Source: Clavibacter sp. A6099
GTDB lineage: Bacteria > Actinomycetota > Actinomycetes > Actinomycetales > Microbacteriaceae
Assembly (NCBI RefSeq): GCF_021919125.1
Contig: NZ_CP083439.1
Coordinates: forward strand, 124,001-188,000
Length of the DNA: 64,000 bases
Direction of reading: 5' to 3'
The notes beneath the pieces were generated by a model, which worked only from the letters and a program-made list of their open reading frames with translations, did no database searches and had not been told where the DNA came from. Below, in pieces: positions 8,526 to 19,933 of the stretch (positions are counted from its first letter, which is position 1; each line of letters starts with the position of its first letter). The translations under genes were made by a program, and so were the position numbers.

Positions 8526-9848
8526 ATGCCACAGCAGTCATCCAGCGCCTTCGGCAACGGCCTCACCCGACGATCCCTCCTGAGCGCGGGCGTCGGCGCC
8601 GCGGCGGTCGGTCTCCTCGCCGCCTGCAGCGGCGGCGGCGGAGGCGCGAGCGGCGCCGCCGGCGATCTCAAGTTCTGGAACATGCCCTGGGGAGCGCCCG
8701 CGTTCCTCACCGAGGACAAGGTGATCTCCGCCGCCTACAAGCCCGCGAGCGGGTTCGGCAAGGTCAGCTACCAGCAGGTCCAGTGGGCCAACTTCACGCA
8801 GACCTTCTCGACCGCGGTCGCCGCCAACAACGGCCCCGCCGTGAGCTCGGGCGGCGGGACGACGGCGTTCCTCTTCGAGTCGCAGGGCAAGATCGCCTAC
8901 GCCGACGACCTCATCGAGACGTGGAAGGGCAACGGGATCTACGACGACTTCCTCCCCGGCCTCGTCGACACCCTGAAGACCGCCAACGGCTACGCGGCCG
9001 TCCCGTACAACCTCGACATGCGCATGTACTGGTACCGCAAGGACCTGCTCGAGAAGGCCGGCGCCGACGTGCCCACCGACTGGGACAGCTACGAGGCCGC
9101 GTGCGCCGCGCTCAAGAAGATCGGCGTCTACGGATACGGCACCCGCTCGGGCGCCGGCGCGTTCACCGGCTTCCACCAGATCGTCGCCCACATGATCAAC
9201 AACGGCGGCGGCCTCTTCGACGCCGACCAGAACCCGGACGTCGTCACCGAGGCCAACATCCAGGCCGTCGAGTGGGTGCTCGGCATGGTGAAGAACGGCT
9301 ACGTGGATCCCCGCAGCGCCACCTACACCTCCGACAACGCGTACCAGCAGATGGACGCCGGCACCTTCGGCATGTTCTGGGACGGCGCGGGGGCCACGGC
9401 CAACGTGACGCCCGAGACCGCGGCGCAGATGGTGGTGGGCGACCCGCTCGTGGGCCCCGGCGGCGAGAAGGGCGCGCTCTACTTCCCGAACAACATCATG
9501 ATGTACAAGTCGACGCCCAGCCAGGAGAACAGCGAGGCGTTCCTCACGTACTACTACCAGAACATGAAGTCGCTCTGGACGAAGCAGACGGGCATCGGCC
9601 TGCCGCCGCTCAAGTCCATCGCCGACGAGGCCTACGCCGACGACCCGAACACCCTGAAGATCCTCAACGACTGGCAGCCCATCTCGAAGACCTGGGGTGC
9701 CCCGGGCTCGAACACGGTCTTCCAGAACGTGACCAAGGTCGACGGCACGCAGCCGACGATCTCGTTCGCGCAGGCGGTCCTCGGCGGCACGGTCACCGCG
9801 AAGGCGTCCCTCGAGACCCTGCAGAAGGAGCTGGAGGCCGGCGCGTGA
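8526..9848 (+). CDS. ABC transporter sugar-binding lipoprotein (family 1)
   Basis: A 440-residue extracellular solute-binding protein. The N-terminus has a twin-arginine-like TRRSLLSAG, a hydrophobic stretch, and the lipobox LLAAC with Cys34 as the lipidated residue, so it is membrane-anchored on the outside. The Trp/Tyr-rich body (DLKFWNMPWG, PYNLDMRMYWYRKDLLEKAG) is typical of carbohydrate-binding proteins. A GGAG ribosome site precedes the ATG. It is followed by two permease genes, and no ATPase gene is present, as in actinobacterial carbohydrate importers that share an MsiK-type ATPase. Confidence 0.9.
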   Translation: MPQQSSSAFGNGLTRRSLLSAGVGAAAVGLLAACSGGGGGASGAAGDLKFWNMPWGAPAFLTEDKVISAAYKPASGFGKVSYQQVQWANFTQTFSTAVAANNGPAVSSGGGTTAFLFESQGKIAYADDLIETWKGNGIYDDFLPGLVDTLKTANGYAAVPYNLDMRMYWYRKDLLEKAGADVPTDWDSYEAACAALKKIGVYGYGTRSGAGAFTGFHQIVAHMINNGGGLFDADQNPDVVTEANIQAVEWVLGMVKNGYVDPRSATYTSDNAYQQMDAGTFGMFWDGAGATANVTPETAAQMVVGDPLVGPGGEKGALYFPNNIMMYKSTPSQENSEAFLTYYYQNMKSLWTKQTGIGLPPLKSIADEAYADDPNTLKILNDWQPISKTWGAPGSNTVFQNVTKVDGTQPTISFAQAVLGGTVTAKASLETLQKELEAGA

Positions 9849-9890
9849 CCCGCGTCGTCCCCCGGGCCGTGACGTGGACGGGATGATCTG

Positions 9891-10886
9891 ATGGCCGTCG
9901 ACACCCGCGACACCCGCGTCGCGGACAAGATCGGGCTGGCCCGCCGCGGCGTCGGCGTGGCCGGCCCCGGCCGGCCGCCGAGCGCGCCGCGGAAGGGCCG
10001 CGGGAAGACGCCGCTCGGCCGGGCGGGGAAGACGCTGGCGCTGTTCGCGCTGCCGTCCCTCCTCCTGCTCGTGCTGCTCAACGTCTACCCGGTCGTCTAC
10101 TCGTTCCTGCAGTCCCTCCAGAAGGGCACGCCGTCGACGCTGCCGTGGCAGACGCCGTTCGTCGGGTTCGAGAACTACGCGAACGTGCTCACCTCGGAGT
10201 CGTTCCGCAACGCGACCACCTTCACGATCGTCTTCACGGTCGTGGGCGTGTTCGGGTCGTGGATCGTGGGGCTCGCGCTGGCGCTGCTGCTGCGCACCCG
10301 GATCCCCGGGAACGGGTTCTTCAAGGTGCTGCTGCTCCTGCCGTGGATCGTCCCCGTGGTCGTCTCGGCGACCTCGTGGAACTGGCTCGTGGCGACGCCG
10401 CAGAGCCCGGTGCCGATCATCCTGGAGAGGCTCGGGTTCCCGGACGCGAACTTCCTCGGGGATCCGGTGCTGGCGCAGGTCGTGGTCTGCGTATTCAAGG
10501 TGTGGATCAGCTTCCCGTTCATGCTGATGATGATGTCCTCGGCGCTCGCGTCGGTGGACACCAACGTCTACGAGGCGGCGAAGATGGACGGCGCGAGCGC
10601 CTGGCAGGCGTTCCGCGGCGTGACCCTCCCGATCATCTCCCGCACCACGTACATCAGCTGGGTGCTGATGACGATCTTCTGCGTCAACGACTTCCCGACG
10701 ATCTTCCTGCTCACGCAGGGCGGTCCCGTGAACGCGACGACGTCGCTGATCGTGCTGGCGTACCAGCAGGCGTTCCAGAACCTGCAGACCGGCCCGGCGA
10801 CCGCGGTGGCCTTCATGATGACGGCCGTGCTCGTCATCGTGTCGACGCTGCTGTACCGGCAGATCAAGAAGGCGGACATCGAATGA
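9891..10886 (+). CDS. Sugar ABC transporter permease (MalF/UgpA type)
   Basis: A 331-residue integral membrane permease. After a basic N-terminal tail of about 45 residues comes the first helix (TLALFALPSLLLLVLLNVYPVVYSF). The cytoplasmic EAA loop is VYEAAKMDGASAWQAFRGVTLPI, which docks the ATPase. Its start codon lies 42 bp after the binding-protein stop, and its stop overlaps the next permease (ATGA). With the next gene it forms the heterodimeric channel. Confidence 0.9.
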   Translation: MAVDTRDTRVADKIGLARRGVGVAGPGRPPSAPRKGRGKTPLGRAGKTLALFALPSLLLLVLLNVYPVVYSFLQSLQKGTPSTLPWQTPFVGFENYANVLTSESFRNATTFTIVFTVVGVFGSWIVGLALALLLRTRIPGNGFFKVLLLLPWIVPVVVSATSWNWLVATPQSPVPIILERLGFPDANFLGDPVLAQVVVCVFKVWISFPFMLMMMSSALASVDTNVYEAAKMDGASAWQAFRGVTLPIISRTTYISWVLMTIFCVNDFPTIFLLTQGGPVNATTSLIVLAYQQAFQNLQTGPATAVAFMMTAVLVIVSTLLYRQIKKADIE

Positions 10887-11764
10887 GCCAGGCACTCGCC
10901 GTCGGCGGCGCCACATCGGCGACCGTCGGGGACGTCAAGCGGACCTCCGCGAAGCAGCGCGAGCAGAAGGGCCAGTGGTGGCGGTTCCTGCTCATCGCGG
11001 TCATCACGCTCGTGGTGATCACGCCCATCCTCGCGGTGCTGTTCCTCTCCACCCAGCCGGGGCAGAACTCGACGGCGACCGGATTCACGTTCGAGAACTT
11101 CGAGCGCGTGCTCGGCGGCACCGACGTGATGATCTGGCTCGGCAACAGCCTGATCGTCGCGCTCGTGACCGTGCTCGTCTCGGTCGTGATCGCGGCGCCG
11201 GCCGGGTACGTGCTCAGCCGCTCGCGGTCGAAGCTCGTCTCCGGGTACTCGCTCGTGCTGTTCGTGGTGCAGGCCCTGCCGGTGGTGACGGCGGCGATCC
11301 CGCTGTTCATCACGTTCTCGGCGATGGGCCTCATCAACACGCTGCAGGGCGTGGCGATCATCTACATCGGGTCGACCATGTCGGTCGCGATCTGGATGAT
11401 GGCGGCCTACATCGACTCCATCCCGATCACCCTCGAGGAGGCGGCGTGGATGGACGGCGCGAGCGTGTTCAGCGGATTCATCCACGTGGTGCTGCGGAAC
11501 TCCCTGCCGGGCATCCTGTCGACCGCGATCTTCTCGTTCCTGCTGGCCTGGAACGACTACCTGATCGCGCTCCTGTTCCTGCAGGACTTCACGAAGTACA
11601 CCCTCCCCATCGGCCTCAACACGTTCTTCCAGCAGAACGCGGCCGACTGGGGCTCGGTGATGGCGGTCGCGGTCATCATGATGCTGCCGCCCGTGCTGAT
11701 CTTCGCCCTGCTGAACAAGTACTTCAGCGTCGGCGGGATCGGCGGGTCGCTCGCCGGGAGGTGA
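10883..11764 (+). CDS. Sugar ABC transporter permease (MalG/UgpE type)
   Basis: A 293-residue inner-membrane permease with about six helices and the EAA loop ITLEEAAWMDGASVFSGFIHVVLRNSLPGI. Start ATG 10883 overlaps the previous stop by 4 bp. It is the last gene of the operon; a very strong hairpin begins 34 bp downstream. Confidence 0.9.
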   Translation: MSQALAVGGATSATVGDVKRTSAKQREQKGQWWRFLLIAVITLVVITPILAVLFLSTQPGQNSTATGFTFENFERVLGGTDVMIWLGNSLIVALVTVLVSVVIAAPAGYVLSRSRSKLVSGYSLVLFVVQALPVVTAAIPLFITFSAMGLINTLQGVAIIYIGSTMSVAIWMMAAYIDSIPITLEEAAWMDGASVFSGFIHVVLRNSLPGILSTAIFSFLLAWNDYLIALLFLQDFTKYTLPIGLNTFFQQNAADWGSVMAVAVIMMLPPVLIFALLNKYFSVGGIGGSLAGR

Positions 11765-11797
11765 TGCGGCCGGGGCGCGGGTGAGGCCGCGTCCCGC

Positions 11798-11847
11798 ACG
11801 AGAGCCCGCCCCCGTGATCCGGATGGATCTCGGGGGCGGGCTCTCGT
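11798..11847. terminator. Perfect 17-bp stem, bidirectional terminator
   Basis: Left arm 11798-11814 and right arm 11831-11847 are perfectly complementary (ACGAGAGCCCGCCCCCG with its reverse complement) around a 16-nt loop. It separates the rightward permease operon from the leftward GH2 gene ending at 11866, so it probably terminates both. There is no long T tract, as is common in high-GC actinobacteria. Confidence 0.85.
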
Positions 11848-11865
11848 CGTGCGTGGAGCGTGCGG

Positions 11866-13731
<1,866 letters not shown>

Positions 13732-13829
13732 GATCGGGCTTCCTTCTGTCGAGACGGAGGGGAGGTGCGGTCGATGCCAGCCTGCCGCGGCGGGATGGGA
13801 CGGCGCCGGACGGGAGGCGGGCGCGTCGG

Positions 13830-15020
13830 TCAGCGGGCGTCGCGCGGGGCGGTCGGAGCGGACGGGGTGGCGGCGGGCGCGGATCCCCAGGCCGGGCTGC
13901 GGATGCCGTCCGCCGCGCTCGTCCACGAGCGGAGCAGGTCGGCGACGTCGGCGCTCCGCTCGTCGGCGATCGCCTGGGCGAGCGCGTCCTCGAGCAGGTC
14001 GGCGATGACGACGCGCTCGCCGCCCCGCTCGCTGCTGCGGATCGCGCCCTCCACCATCGCGAGGCTGAGCACGTTGTGCCGCACCTCCGTCGGCGGGCTC
14101 GTGCCGGCGCGGAGGGATCCGACGAACTCCTCGAGCGACGCGGCGATGCCCTCGGGGTGCTCGGGCACGTCGAACCGGCCGCCCGCGACGTCGAGCCCGA
14201 CGACCTCGTCGCCGTCCCAGCGCGCGGCGCCGCGCTCGCCGTACGCACGCCAGTCGGCGTTCCACGACGTGGGCATGCCGGGTGTGCAGCGGCTGCCGAC
14301 GTACGCGAACCGGGCACCGGACGCGAGCTCGAAGTCGGCGGTGGCCGCGGCGTCGCCCGCGAACCAGCTCCACGGCGGGTTCCACGAGCTGCAGCGCACG
14401 GCCACGGGCTCCTCGCCCGTCGCGTACCGGAGCTGGTCGAAGTGGTGGATGGACATGTCGACGAGCAGCGGATGCGCCATCTGCTCGCGGAAGCCGGGCT
14501 CGTGATCCTCGTGCAGGAACTGCGCGTGCACGACCGCGAGCGGCCCGACCTGCGCGACCGCCTCGCGGAACGCCGTGAGGTGGGTGAAGTAGCGGCGCGA
14601 CTGGCTGACCATCAGGAGTCCGCCGGTGATGTCGGCGAGCGCGACCTGGCGCAGCGCCTCCGCGACGGTCGGCGCGAGCGGCTTCTCGCACAGGACCGGC
14701 AGGCCCGCGCGGAGTGCCTGCTCGTTGACGACGCGGTGCGCCTGCGGCACGGTCACGTTGATCACGGCCCGGGCGCCGGAGTGTGCGGCGACCTCGGCGA
14801 CGGACGCGCCCACGGCGATCCCCTCGAGCCCCGCGGCGCGCACGGCGGACTCCGCGAGCGGCACGTCGAGGTCGACGACGCCCACTAGCGCGGCGTGCGG
14901 GGAATCGGCGAGCATGCGGATCCACAGCGCGCCCATCACGCCGGCGCCCACCACGACGACGGGCAGGCGGTCGGATGCGGGTCCGTCGGCGGCCCCCGGT
15001 CGGCGATCGGACGTGGTCAT
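13830..15020 (-). CDS. Gfo/Idh/MocA family oxidoreductase
   Basis: A 396-residue NAD(P)-dependent sugar oxidoreductase. The Rossmann motif VVVVGAGVMGALW is near residues 20-32. LCEKPLAP carries the catalytic Lys, and MSIHHFDQLRYATG is the His-rich substrate/cofactor segment. A start at ATG 15020 has GGGAGG upstream. It lies 98 bp before the GH2 gene on the same strand. The pair likely processes a glycoside, one gene releasing and one oxidising the sugar. Confidence 0.87.
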   Translation of the reverse strand: MTTSDRRPGAADGPASDRLPVVVVGAGVMGALWIRMLADSPHAALVGVVDLDVPLAESAVRAAGLEGIAVGASVAEVAAHSGARAVINVTVPQAHRVVNEQALRAGLPVLCEKPLAPTVAEALRQVALADITGGLLMVSQSRRYFTHLTAFREAVAQVGPLAVVHAQFLHEDHEPGFREQMAHPLLVDMSIHHFDQLRYATGEEPVAVRCSSWNPPWSWFAGDAAATADFELASGARFAYVGSRCTPGMPTSWNADWRAYGERGAARWDGDEVVGLDVAGGRFDVPEHPEGIAASLEEFVGSLRAGTSPPTEVRHNVLSLAMVEGAIRSSERGGERVVIADLLEDALAQAIADERSADVADLLRSWTSAADGIRSPAWGSAPAATPSAPTAPRDAR

Positions 15021-15076
15021 GGTGCTCGCCTCCCGGGCACGACGGCGAGCCCGCTCCGACGATACCGGGCGTGCGC

Positions 15077-17698
15077 TCAGTCGCGCGGGGCCGCCGCCGT
15101 CTCGGCTTCGATGGTGGACGCCGTGGGCGGGGCCGCGTGCGCGCCGTGCCCGCCGTCCGCCGGGAGGCCGGCCGGGAGATCCGGCGCCGACGCCGACGCG
15201 TGCGGGTGCGTGCGCTCGAGCGCGGCGCCCTCGATGTCGACGTCCGGCAGGATCCGGTCGAGCCAGCGCGGCAGCCACCAGGCCGAGCGGCCCAGCAGGT
15301 GCATGAGCGCGGGCATCAGCAGCATCCGCACCACGAAGGCGTCGAGCAGCACGCCGAACGCGAGGCCGAAGCCGATCGAGCGGATGATCGTCGACTCGGA
15401 GAAGACGAACCCGCCGAACACCGAGACCATGATCAGCGCCGCCGCCGTGACGACCGCGCGCCCGGCCCGGAACCCCTGCACCACCGCGAGCCGCGCCTCG
15501 GCGCCGTGCACGTACGCCTCGCGCATGCCGCTCGCGAGGAACAGCTGGTAGTCCATGGCGAGGCCGAACAGGATCCCGACGAGGATCACCGGCAGGAAGC
15601 TGAGGATCGGGCCGCTGCTCTCCAGCCCGATGAGGCTCGCGCCCCAGCCGAACTGGAACACGGCGACGATGAGGCCGTAGGTCGCGAACAGCGAGAGCAC
15701 GAACCCGCCGGTCGCGATGAGCGGCAGGAGGATCGAGCGGAACACCACGATCAGGATCAGCAGCGACAGGCCCACGACCACGAGCAGGTAGAGCGGCAGC
15801 ACGGCGGCCAGCGCCTCCGAGATGTCGATGTTGGTGGCGGCCTGCCCGGCGACGCCGAGCGTGATCCCGCCGTCGAGCGCGGGCAGCGCGCGGATGTCCT
15901 GCACGAGCTCCTCCGTCGACGCGCTGTTCGGGCCCTCCTGCGGGAGCACCTGGAACGCGAGCACGGTGCCGTCGTCGGTGTTGGCGACGGGCGCCACGGC
16001 GACCACGTCGTCGAGGTCGTGCAGCGCCTGCGCGACGGCGACCTGCGTGGCGAGGAGGTCCGCGTCGGCGAGGCCGGCCGGCACGTCGGCGACCACGAGC
16101 AGCGGGCCGTTGGCGCCCTCGCCGAACTCGTCGGCGACCGTCGAGAAGGCGCGCTCGCTGGTGGATCCGGCCGGCTCGCTGGATCCGTCGGGCAGGCCGA
16201 GCCGCATCGACAGGCTCGGGATCGCGATCACGAGCAGGGCGACGACCGTGCCGAGCACCGTGAGCACGGCGCGCGCGTTCGACATGGGCTTCAGGGTCTT
16301 CGCGGCGTCCTGCGGGCGGGCCGGGTCGGCGGCCGCCGCGCGGGCGCGATCGCGCTTCCGCAGCACGCGCGTCCCGGCGAGGCCGAGCACCGCGGGCGTG
16401 AGCGTGATCGCGACGAGCACGGCGACGAGCACGCACACCGCGCCGACCGTGCCCATCAGCGCGAGGAACGGCACGCCCGTGATGTTGAGCGCGAGGAGCG
16501 CGACGATGACGGTGGATCCCGCGAACACGACCGCCGTGCCCGACGTGCCGTTCGCGAGCCCGATCGACTCCCGCACGCCCGTGCCGGCGAGCATCTGCTT
16601 CCGGTGCCGGTTGACGATGAAGAGGGAGTAGTCGATGCCGACCGCGAGGCCGAGCATCACGCCCAGCACCGGGGTCACCGACGCCATGTCGACGATCCCC
16701 GAGAACGCGAGCGAGGCCGTGACGCCGACGCCCACGCCCACCACCGCGGTGACGATGGGGAGCGACGCGGCGATGACGGTGCCGAGCATCACGATGAGCA
16801 CGATGGCCGCGAAGACCAGGCCGACGACCTCGCCGATGCCGAAGATCTCGGGCACGCCCTGCGCGAGGTCGGTCGCGAAGTCGACGCTCGTGCCGGCGAC
16901 GGGGGAGTCCTGGAAGTGCGCGATCGCGGACTCCTTGGTCTCCTCGGAGAGCTCGAGGCGCGGATCCGTGAAGGAGACGTTGACGATGGCCGTCGAGCCG
17001 TCCGCGGAGACGACGCCGATGCCGTCCGTGAGGCCGAGGAGCGTGCGGCCGAGCTCGGCCTGCTCGGCGCCGGACTCGAGCTGCGTGCGATTGGTGTCGA
17101 CGGTCGCCTGCTGCTGCTGGAGGGCCTGGGTCTGCTGGTCGAGCTGGGCCTGCTGCGCGTCGAGCGCGGCGATCTGCGCCGCGGGCGCGCCTGCGGCCAC
17201 GGCCTGCTGGCGCGCGGCGGTGAGCTGCTGCTGGCCCGCGTCGAGCTGGGCTTTCCCGGCGTCGAGCTGCTGCTGCGCGGCGTCGAGCTGGCTGCGGCCC
17301 GCGGTGATCTGCGCGTCGCCGCTGGTGAGCTGCGCGGCCTGGTCGGCGCGCTGCTGCGTGACGGCGAACGGATCCACGACGCGCGCGACGCCCGGCAGGT
17401 CGCCCGCGCTCGCCGCGAGTGCGGAGATCGCTTGCTCCTGCGCCGCGGTGAAGGCCGAGCCGTCGGTGGTGCGGTAGACGACCGTGCCGGTGCCGCCCGC
17501 GGTGTCGGGCAGCGTCTGCGCGAGCTCGTCGGTGACCGCGCCGGATGCCGTGCCGGGGATGTCGAAGCTGTTGCCGAGGGTGCCGGCGAACGCGAGGAAC
17601 GAGCCCACGCCGATCCCGAGGATCACCACCCACGAGACGATCACGAGCCACGCGCGACGCGCGGCCATCGAACCGAGCCGGTACAGCACTGACGCCAT
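15077..17698 (-). CDS. MMPL/RND family exporter
   Basis: An 873-residue membrane exporter of the actinobacterial MMPL type, which exports lipids or drugs using the proton gradient. It has TM1 (RAWLVIVSWVVILGIGVGSFLAFAG), a large external loop, a block of five helices with ALGLAVGIDYSLFIVNRHR-type signatures (VGIDYSLFI), then a second duplicated block containing FGLAMDYQLFL. The first external domain holds a Gln/Ala heptad stretch (about residues 110-200: repeated QQLDAG/QAQLD units) that is probably coiled coil. The Pro/Ala-rich C-terminus is cytoplasmic. It is divergent from the TetR at 17766. Confidence 0.9.
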   Translation of the reverse strand: MASVLYRLGSMAARRAWLVIVSWVVILGIGVGSFLAFAGTLGNSFDIPGTASGAVTDELAQTLPDTAGGTGTVVYRTTDGSAFTAAQEQAISALAASAGDLPGVARVVDPFAVTQQRADQAAQLTSGDAQITAGRSQLDAAQQQLDAGKAQLDAGQQQLTAARQQAVAAGAPAAQIAALDAQQAQLDQQTQALQQQQATVDTNRTQLESGAEQAELGRTLLGLTDGIGVVSADGSTAIVNVSFTDPRLELSEETKESAIAHFQDSPVAGTSVDFATDLAQGVPEIFGIGEVVGLVFAAIVLIVMLGTVIAASLPIVTAVVGVGVGVTASLAFSGIVDMASVTPVLGVMLGLAVGIDYSLFIVNRHRKQMLAGTGVRESIGLANGTSGTAVVFAGSTVIVALLALNITGVPFLALMGTVGAVCVLVAVLVAITLTPAVLGLAGTRVLRKRDRARAAAADPARPQDAAKTLKPMSNARAVLTVLGTVVALLVIAIPSLSMRLGLPDGSSEPAGSTSERAFSTVADEFGEGANGPLLVVADVPAGLADADLLATQVAVAQALHDLDDVVAVAPVANTDDGTVLAFQVLPQEGPNSASTEELVQDIRALPALDGGITLGVAGQAATNIDISEALAAVLPLYLLVVVGLSLLILIVVFRSILLPLIATGGFVLSLFATYGLIVAVFQFGWGASLIGLESSGPILSFLPVILVGILFGLAMDYQLFLASGMREAYVHGAEARLAVVQGFRAGRAVVTAAALIMVSVFGGFVFSESTIIRSIGFGLAFGVLLDAFVVRMLLMPALMHLLGRSAWWLPRWLDRILPDVDIEGAALERTHPHASASAPDLPAGLPADGGHGAHAAPPTASTIEAETAAAPRD

Positions 17699-17719
17699 GT
17701 CATCTCCCTCAGACGCTTC

Positions 17720-17735
17720 GACGATACGCTACGTC
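17720..17735. promoter_or_regulatory. Candidate TetR operator, MMPL/TetR divergent gap
   Basis: Quasi-palindrome GACG-N3-CG-N3-CGTC in the 67-bp gap between the divergent MMPL and TetR genes. Nearby AGACG (17711) and two CGTCT copies (17732, 17737) extend the symmetry. Function inferred from location. Confidence 0.4.
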
Positions 17736-17765
17736 TCGTCTAGTTTCTGGAGCTACCCTGTGCAG

Positions 17766-18344
17766 GTGAACGAGCACCGAACCGGACGGGTCCGCAGCGA
17801 AGCAGCCCGCGAGGCGATCCTCGGCGCGACCGTGCGCCTCATCCACGCCGTCGGCTACGACCACCTCACGATCGAGGGCGTCGCTAAGGAGGCCGGCGTC
17901 GGCAAGCAGACGATCTACCGGTGGTGGCCGTCGCGCGGCGCGCTCATCGCCGAGTGCATGACCGAGGGCCGCCTGATGCCCGTGGAGTTCGCCGTGCCCG
18001 ACACGGGTGACCTCCTCGCCGACATCGAGCGCTGGCTCACCCACGTGCTCGCTGAGATCGACGCGCCCACCGGCGGTCCGCTCGTGCGCTCGCTCGTGGC
18101 CGCCGCCGCCGAGGACGCGGCCGTGGGCGACAGCCTGAGCGCGAGCCTCGGCGTCGACCGCGACCTGTCCGAGCGCCTGGCCTCGGGGATCCGCGCGGGC
18201 CAGCTCCCCGCCGACGCGCCCGTCGACGAGCTCGGCCAGGCGATCCTCGGCGTCATCGTGCTGCGCGTGCTCGGCCGCAAGGGCGACCACGCGGAGAGCG
18301 TGACGCGGCTGGTGCGGTTCGTGCTGGGTGGCGGCGGCGCCTAG
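17766..18344 (+). CDS. TetR family regulator
   Basis: A 192-residue TetR with HTH HLTIEGVAKEAGVGKQTIYRWWPSRGALIAE, the WWPS variant of the recognition-helix end typical of the AcrR-like actinobacterial group. GTG 17766 is chosen as the first start giving a normal N-terminus; the nearest GGAG is 16 bp away, so translation may be weak. It probably represses the divergent MMPL exporter. Its stop shares CTAG with the stop of the convergent LysE gene. Confidence 0.83.
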   Translation: MNEHRTGRVRSEAAREAILGATVRLIHAVGYDHLTIEGVAKEAGVGKQTIYRWWPSRGALIAECMTEGRLMPVEFAVPDTGDLLADIERWLTHVLAEIDAPTGGPLVRSLVAAAAEDAAVGDSLSASLGVDRDLSERLASGIRAGQLPADAPVDELGQAILGVIVLRVLGRKGDHAESVTRLVRFVLGGGGA

Positions 18345-18979
18345 GCCGGCGCTGGCGCCTCGACGGCGAGCTTCACGCCGACCGCCCCGAGGAGCCCGCC
18401 GGTGGCCCAGCGCTGCCAGCGCATCCACCGCGGTCGGCCCCGCAGGAAGACGGCGATCGAGCCGGCCGCGAGGACGATCCCCGCATTGACCGCCATGCTC
18501 ACCAAGATCTGCACCGCCCCGAGCTGGAAGCCCTGCGCAACGACGTCGCCCGCGCCCTGGTCGACGAACTGCGGGATGAGCGCGAGGTACATGATCGCGG
18601 CCTTCGGGTTGAGCAGGTTCGTGACCAGCCCCATGCGGAAGAGCTTCGCGGTGGAGTCGCGCGGCAGGTCCCGCGTGTCGAAGACGGAGGAGCCGCCCGG
18701 TCGCAGCGTCGAGTACGCGAGCCACAGCAGGTAGGCCGCGCCGGCGACCTTGAGCCCCGTGTATAGCCACGGCACCACGACGAAGACCGCGGCCAGGCCG
18801 ACGTTGGCCATCGTCATGTAGATGACGAAGCCGAGACCGGTGCCGGCCAGCGAGACGAGCCCCGCGCGACGCCCCTGGCTGATGCTGCGCGAGACCAGGT
18901 ACATCATGTTCGGGCCCGGAGTGAGGACCATGCCGAGGGCGACGACGGCCATGGCGGATGCGGCGGTCAGGGTGATCAT
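18341..18979 (-). CDS. LysE/RhtB family exporter
   Basis: A 212-residue inner-membrane protein with six hydrophobic segments. The LysE signature is near the N-terminus (ALGMVLTPGPNMMYLVSRSISQGRRAGL), followed by the GLVTNLLNPKAAIMYLALIPQFV motif. Family members export amino acids such as lysine, homoserine or threonine. ATG 18979 follows a strong GAGGAGG. No linked amino-acid gene indicates the substrate. Confidence 0.9.
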   Translation of the reverse strand: MITLTAASAMAVVALGMVLTPGPNMMYLVSRSISQGRRAGLVSLAGTGLGFVIYMTMANVGLAAVFVVVPWLYTGLKVAGAAYLLWLAYSTLRPGGSSVFDTRDLPRDSTAKLFRMGLVTNLLNPKAAIMYLALIPQFVDQGAGDVVAQGFQLGAVQILVSMAVNAGIVLAAGSIAVFLRGRPRWMRWQRWATGGLLGAVGVKLAVEAPAPA

Positions 18980-19075
18980 CCGGGTCCTCCTCGAGGGATC
19001 GGCGGCGGGTGGTCCGCGGCCGGAGGGACCAGCTTGGCGCATGCGCGGAGTGGGGCCGGCGCGGCGCCCGTCGCA

Positions 19076-19933
19076 TCACCCGTACGTGTAGAACCCCTCG
19101 CCCGACTCCCTGCCGAGCTTGCCCTTGTCGAGGTACTCGCTCTTGAGGTGGGCCGCCCACGCCTGCGCGCCCGGGTCGTCGCTCGCGGCGGAGACCGCGT
19201 AGGCGGTGCGGAGGCCGATGAGGTCGAAGATCTGGAACGGGCCGAGGGGCGCGCCGGTCGCGATGCGCCAGGTGGTGTCGACCGTCTTCGGATCCGCGAC
19301 GCCCGTCAGCACGAGACCTGAGGCCGCCGCGAGCAGCGGCACGAGGAGCGAATTGAGCACGTAGCCGGGCTGCTCCTTCTTCAGCGGGATCGGGACCATG
19401 CCGATCTCCTCCGCGAACGCGACGACCCGGTCGAACACCTCGGGCGACGTCCGCTCGGTGCCCATGATCTCGGCCGTGTTCTGCACCCACACGTGGTTCG
19501 CGAAGTGCAGGGCGAGGAAGCGGTCGGGGCGGCCGGTGGAGTCGGCGATGTCGCTCGGGAGCAGCGTCGACGAGTTGGTCGCGAAGACCGTGCGCTCGGG
19601 CGCGGCGTCGGCGATGCGGCGGTAGACGTCCTGCTTGAGGTCGAGGCGCTCGGGGACGGCCTCGATCACGAGGTCGGCGTCGGCGACGGAGGCGGCGAGA
19701 TCGCTCGTCAGGATGATCCCGGCGGCCGCCGCGGTGGCGGACTCCCGGGTCTCCTCGCCGGACTCGGACACGAACTGCGCGACGATCGCGTCGAGCCGCC
19801 CGCGCGCGGCCTCGAGCGCGGCGTCGTCCACGTCGTAGCTCGTCACGGTCTTGCCGTGGTTCGCGGCCTGGAACGCGATCTGCGCACCGAGCACCCCGGC
19901 TCCGAGGACTGTGACCTTCGTGATGTCGGGCAT
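19076..19933 (-). CDS. 3-hydroxyacyl-CoA dehydrogenase
   Basis: A 285-residue soluble NAD-dependent dehydrogenase. The N-terminal Rossmann domain (VTVLGAGVLGAQIAFQAANHG) is followed by LVIEAVPERLDLKQ and the catalytic HFANHV...E region (LHFANHVWVQNTAEIMG), then the helical dimerisation domain with PGYVLNSLLVPLL. It oxidises 3-hydroxyacyl-CoA to 3-ketoacyl-CoA in fatty-acid or butanoate metabolism. The length fits the short 3-hydroxybutyryl-CoA dehydrogenase type. It stands alone, with no thiolase or hydratase beside it. Confidence 0.88.
   Translation of the reverse strand: MPDITKVTVLGAGVLGAQIAFQAANHGKTVTSYDVDDAALEAARGRLDAIVAQFVSESGEETRESATAAAAGIILTSDLAASVADADLVIEAVPERLDLKQDVYRRIADAAPERTVFATNSSTLLPSDIADSTGRPDRFLALHFANHVWVQNTAEIMGTERTSPEVFDRVVAFAEEIGMVPIPLKKEQPGYVLNSLLVPLLAAASGLVLTGVADPKTVDTTWRIATGAPLGPFQIFDLIGLRTAYAVSAASDDPGAQAWAAHLKSEYLDKGKLGRESGEGFYTYG

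Noticed and set aside
8538-10916. 792-residue minus-strand frame across the binding-protein and permease genes
   Set aside because: Low-complexity Arg/His/Glu translation antisense to clearly coding ABC genes; no domain, no ribosome site.
8472-11865. Searching for a missing ABC ATPase in the sugar locus
   Set aside because: No Walker A/B-containing frame is present on either strand here; actinobacterial sugar importers commonly use a shared ATPase encoded elsewhere.
14783-17692. 969-residue plus-strand frame opposite the MMPL gene
   Set aside because: Repetitive RDEHRDD-type composition, antisense to a well-supported exporter; shadow frame.
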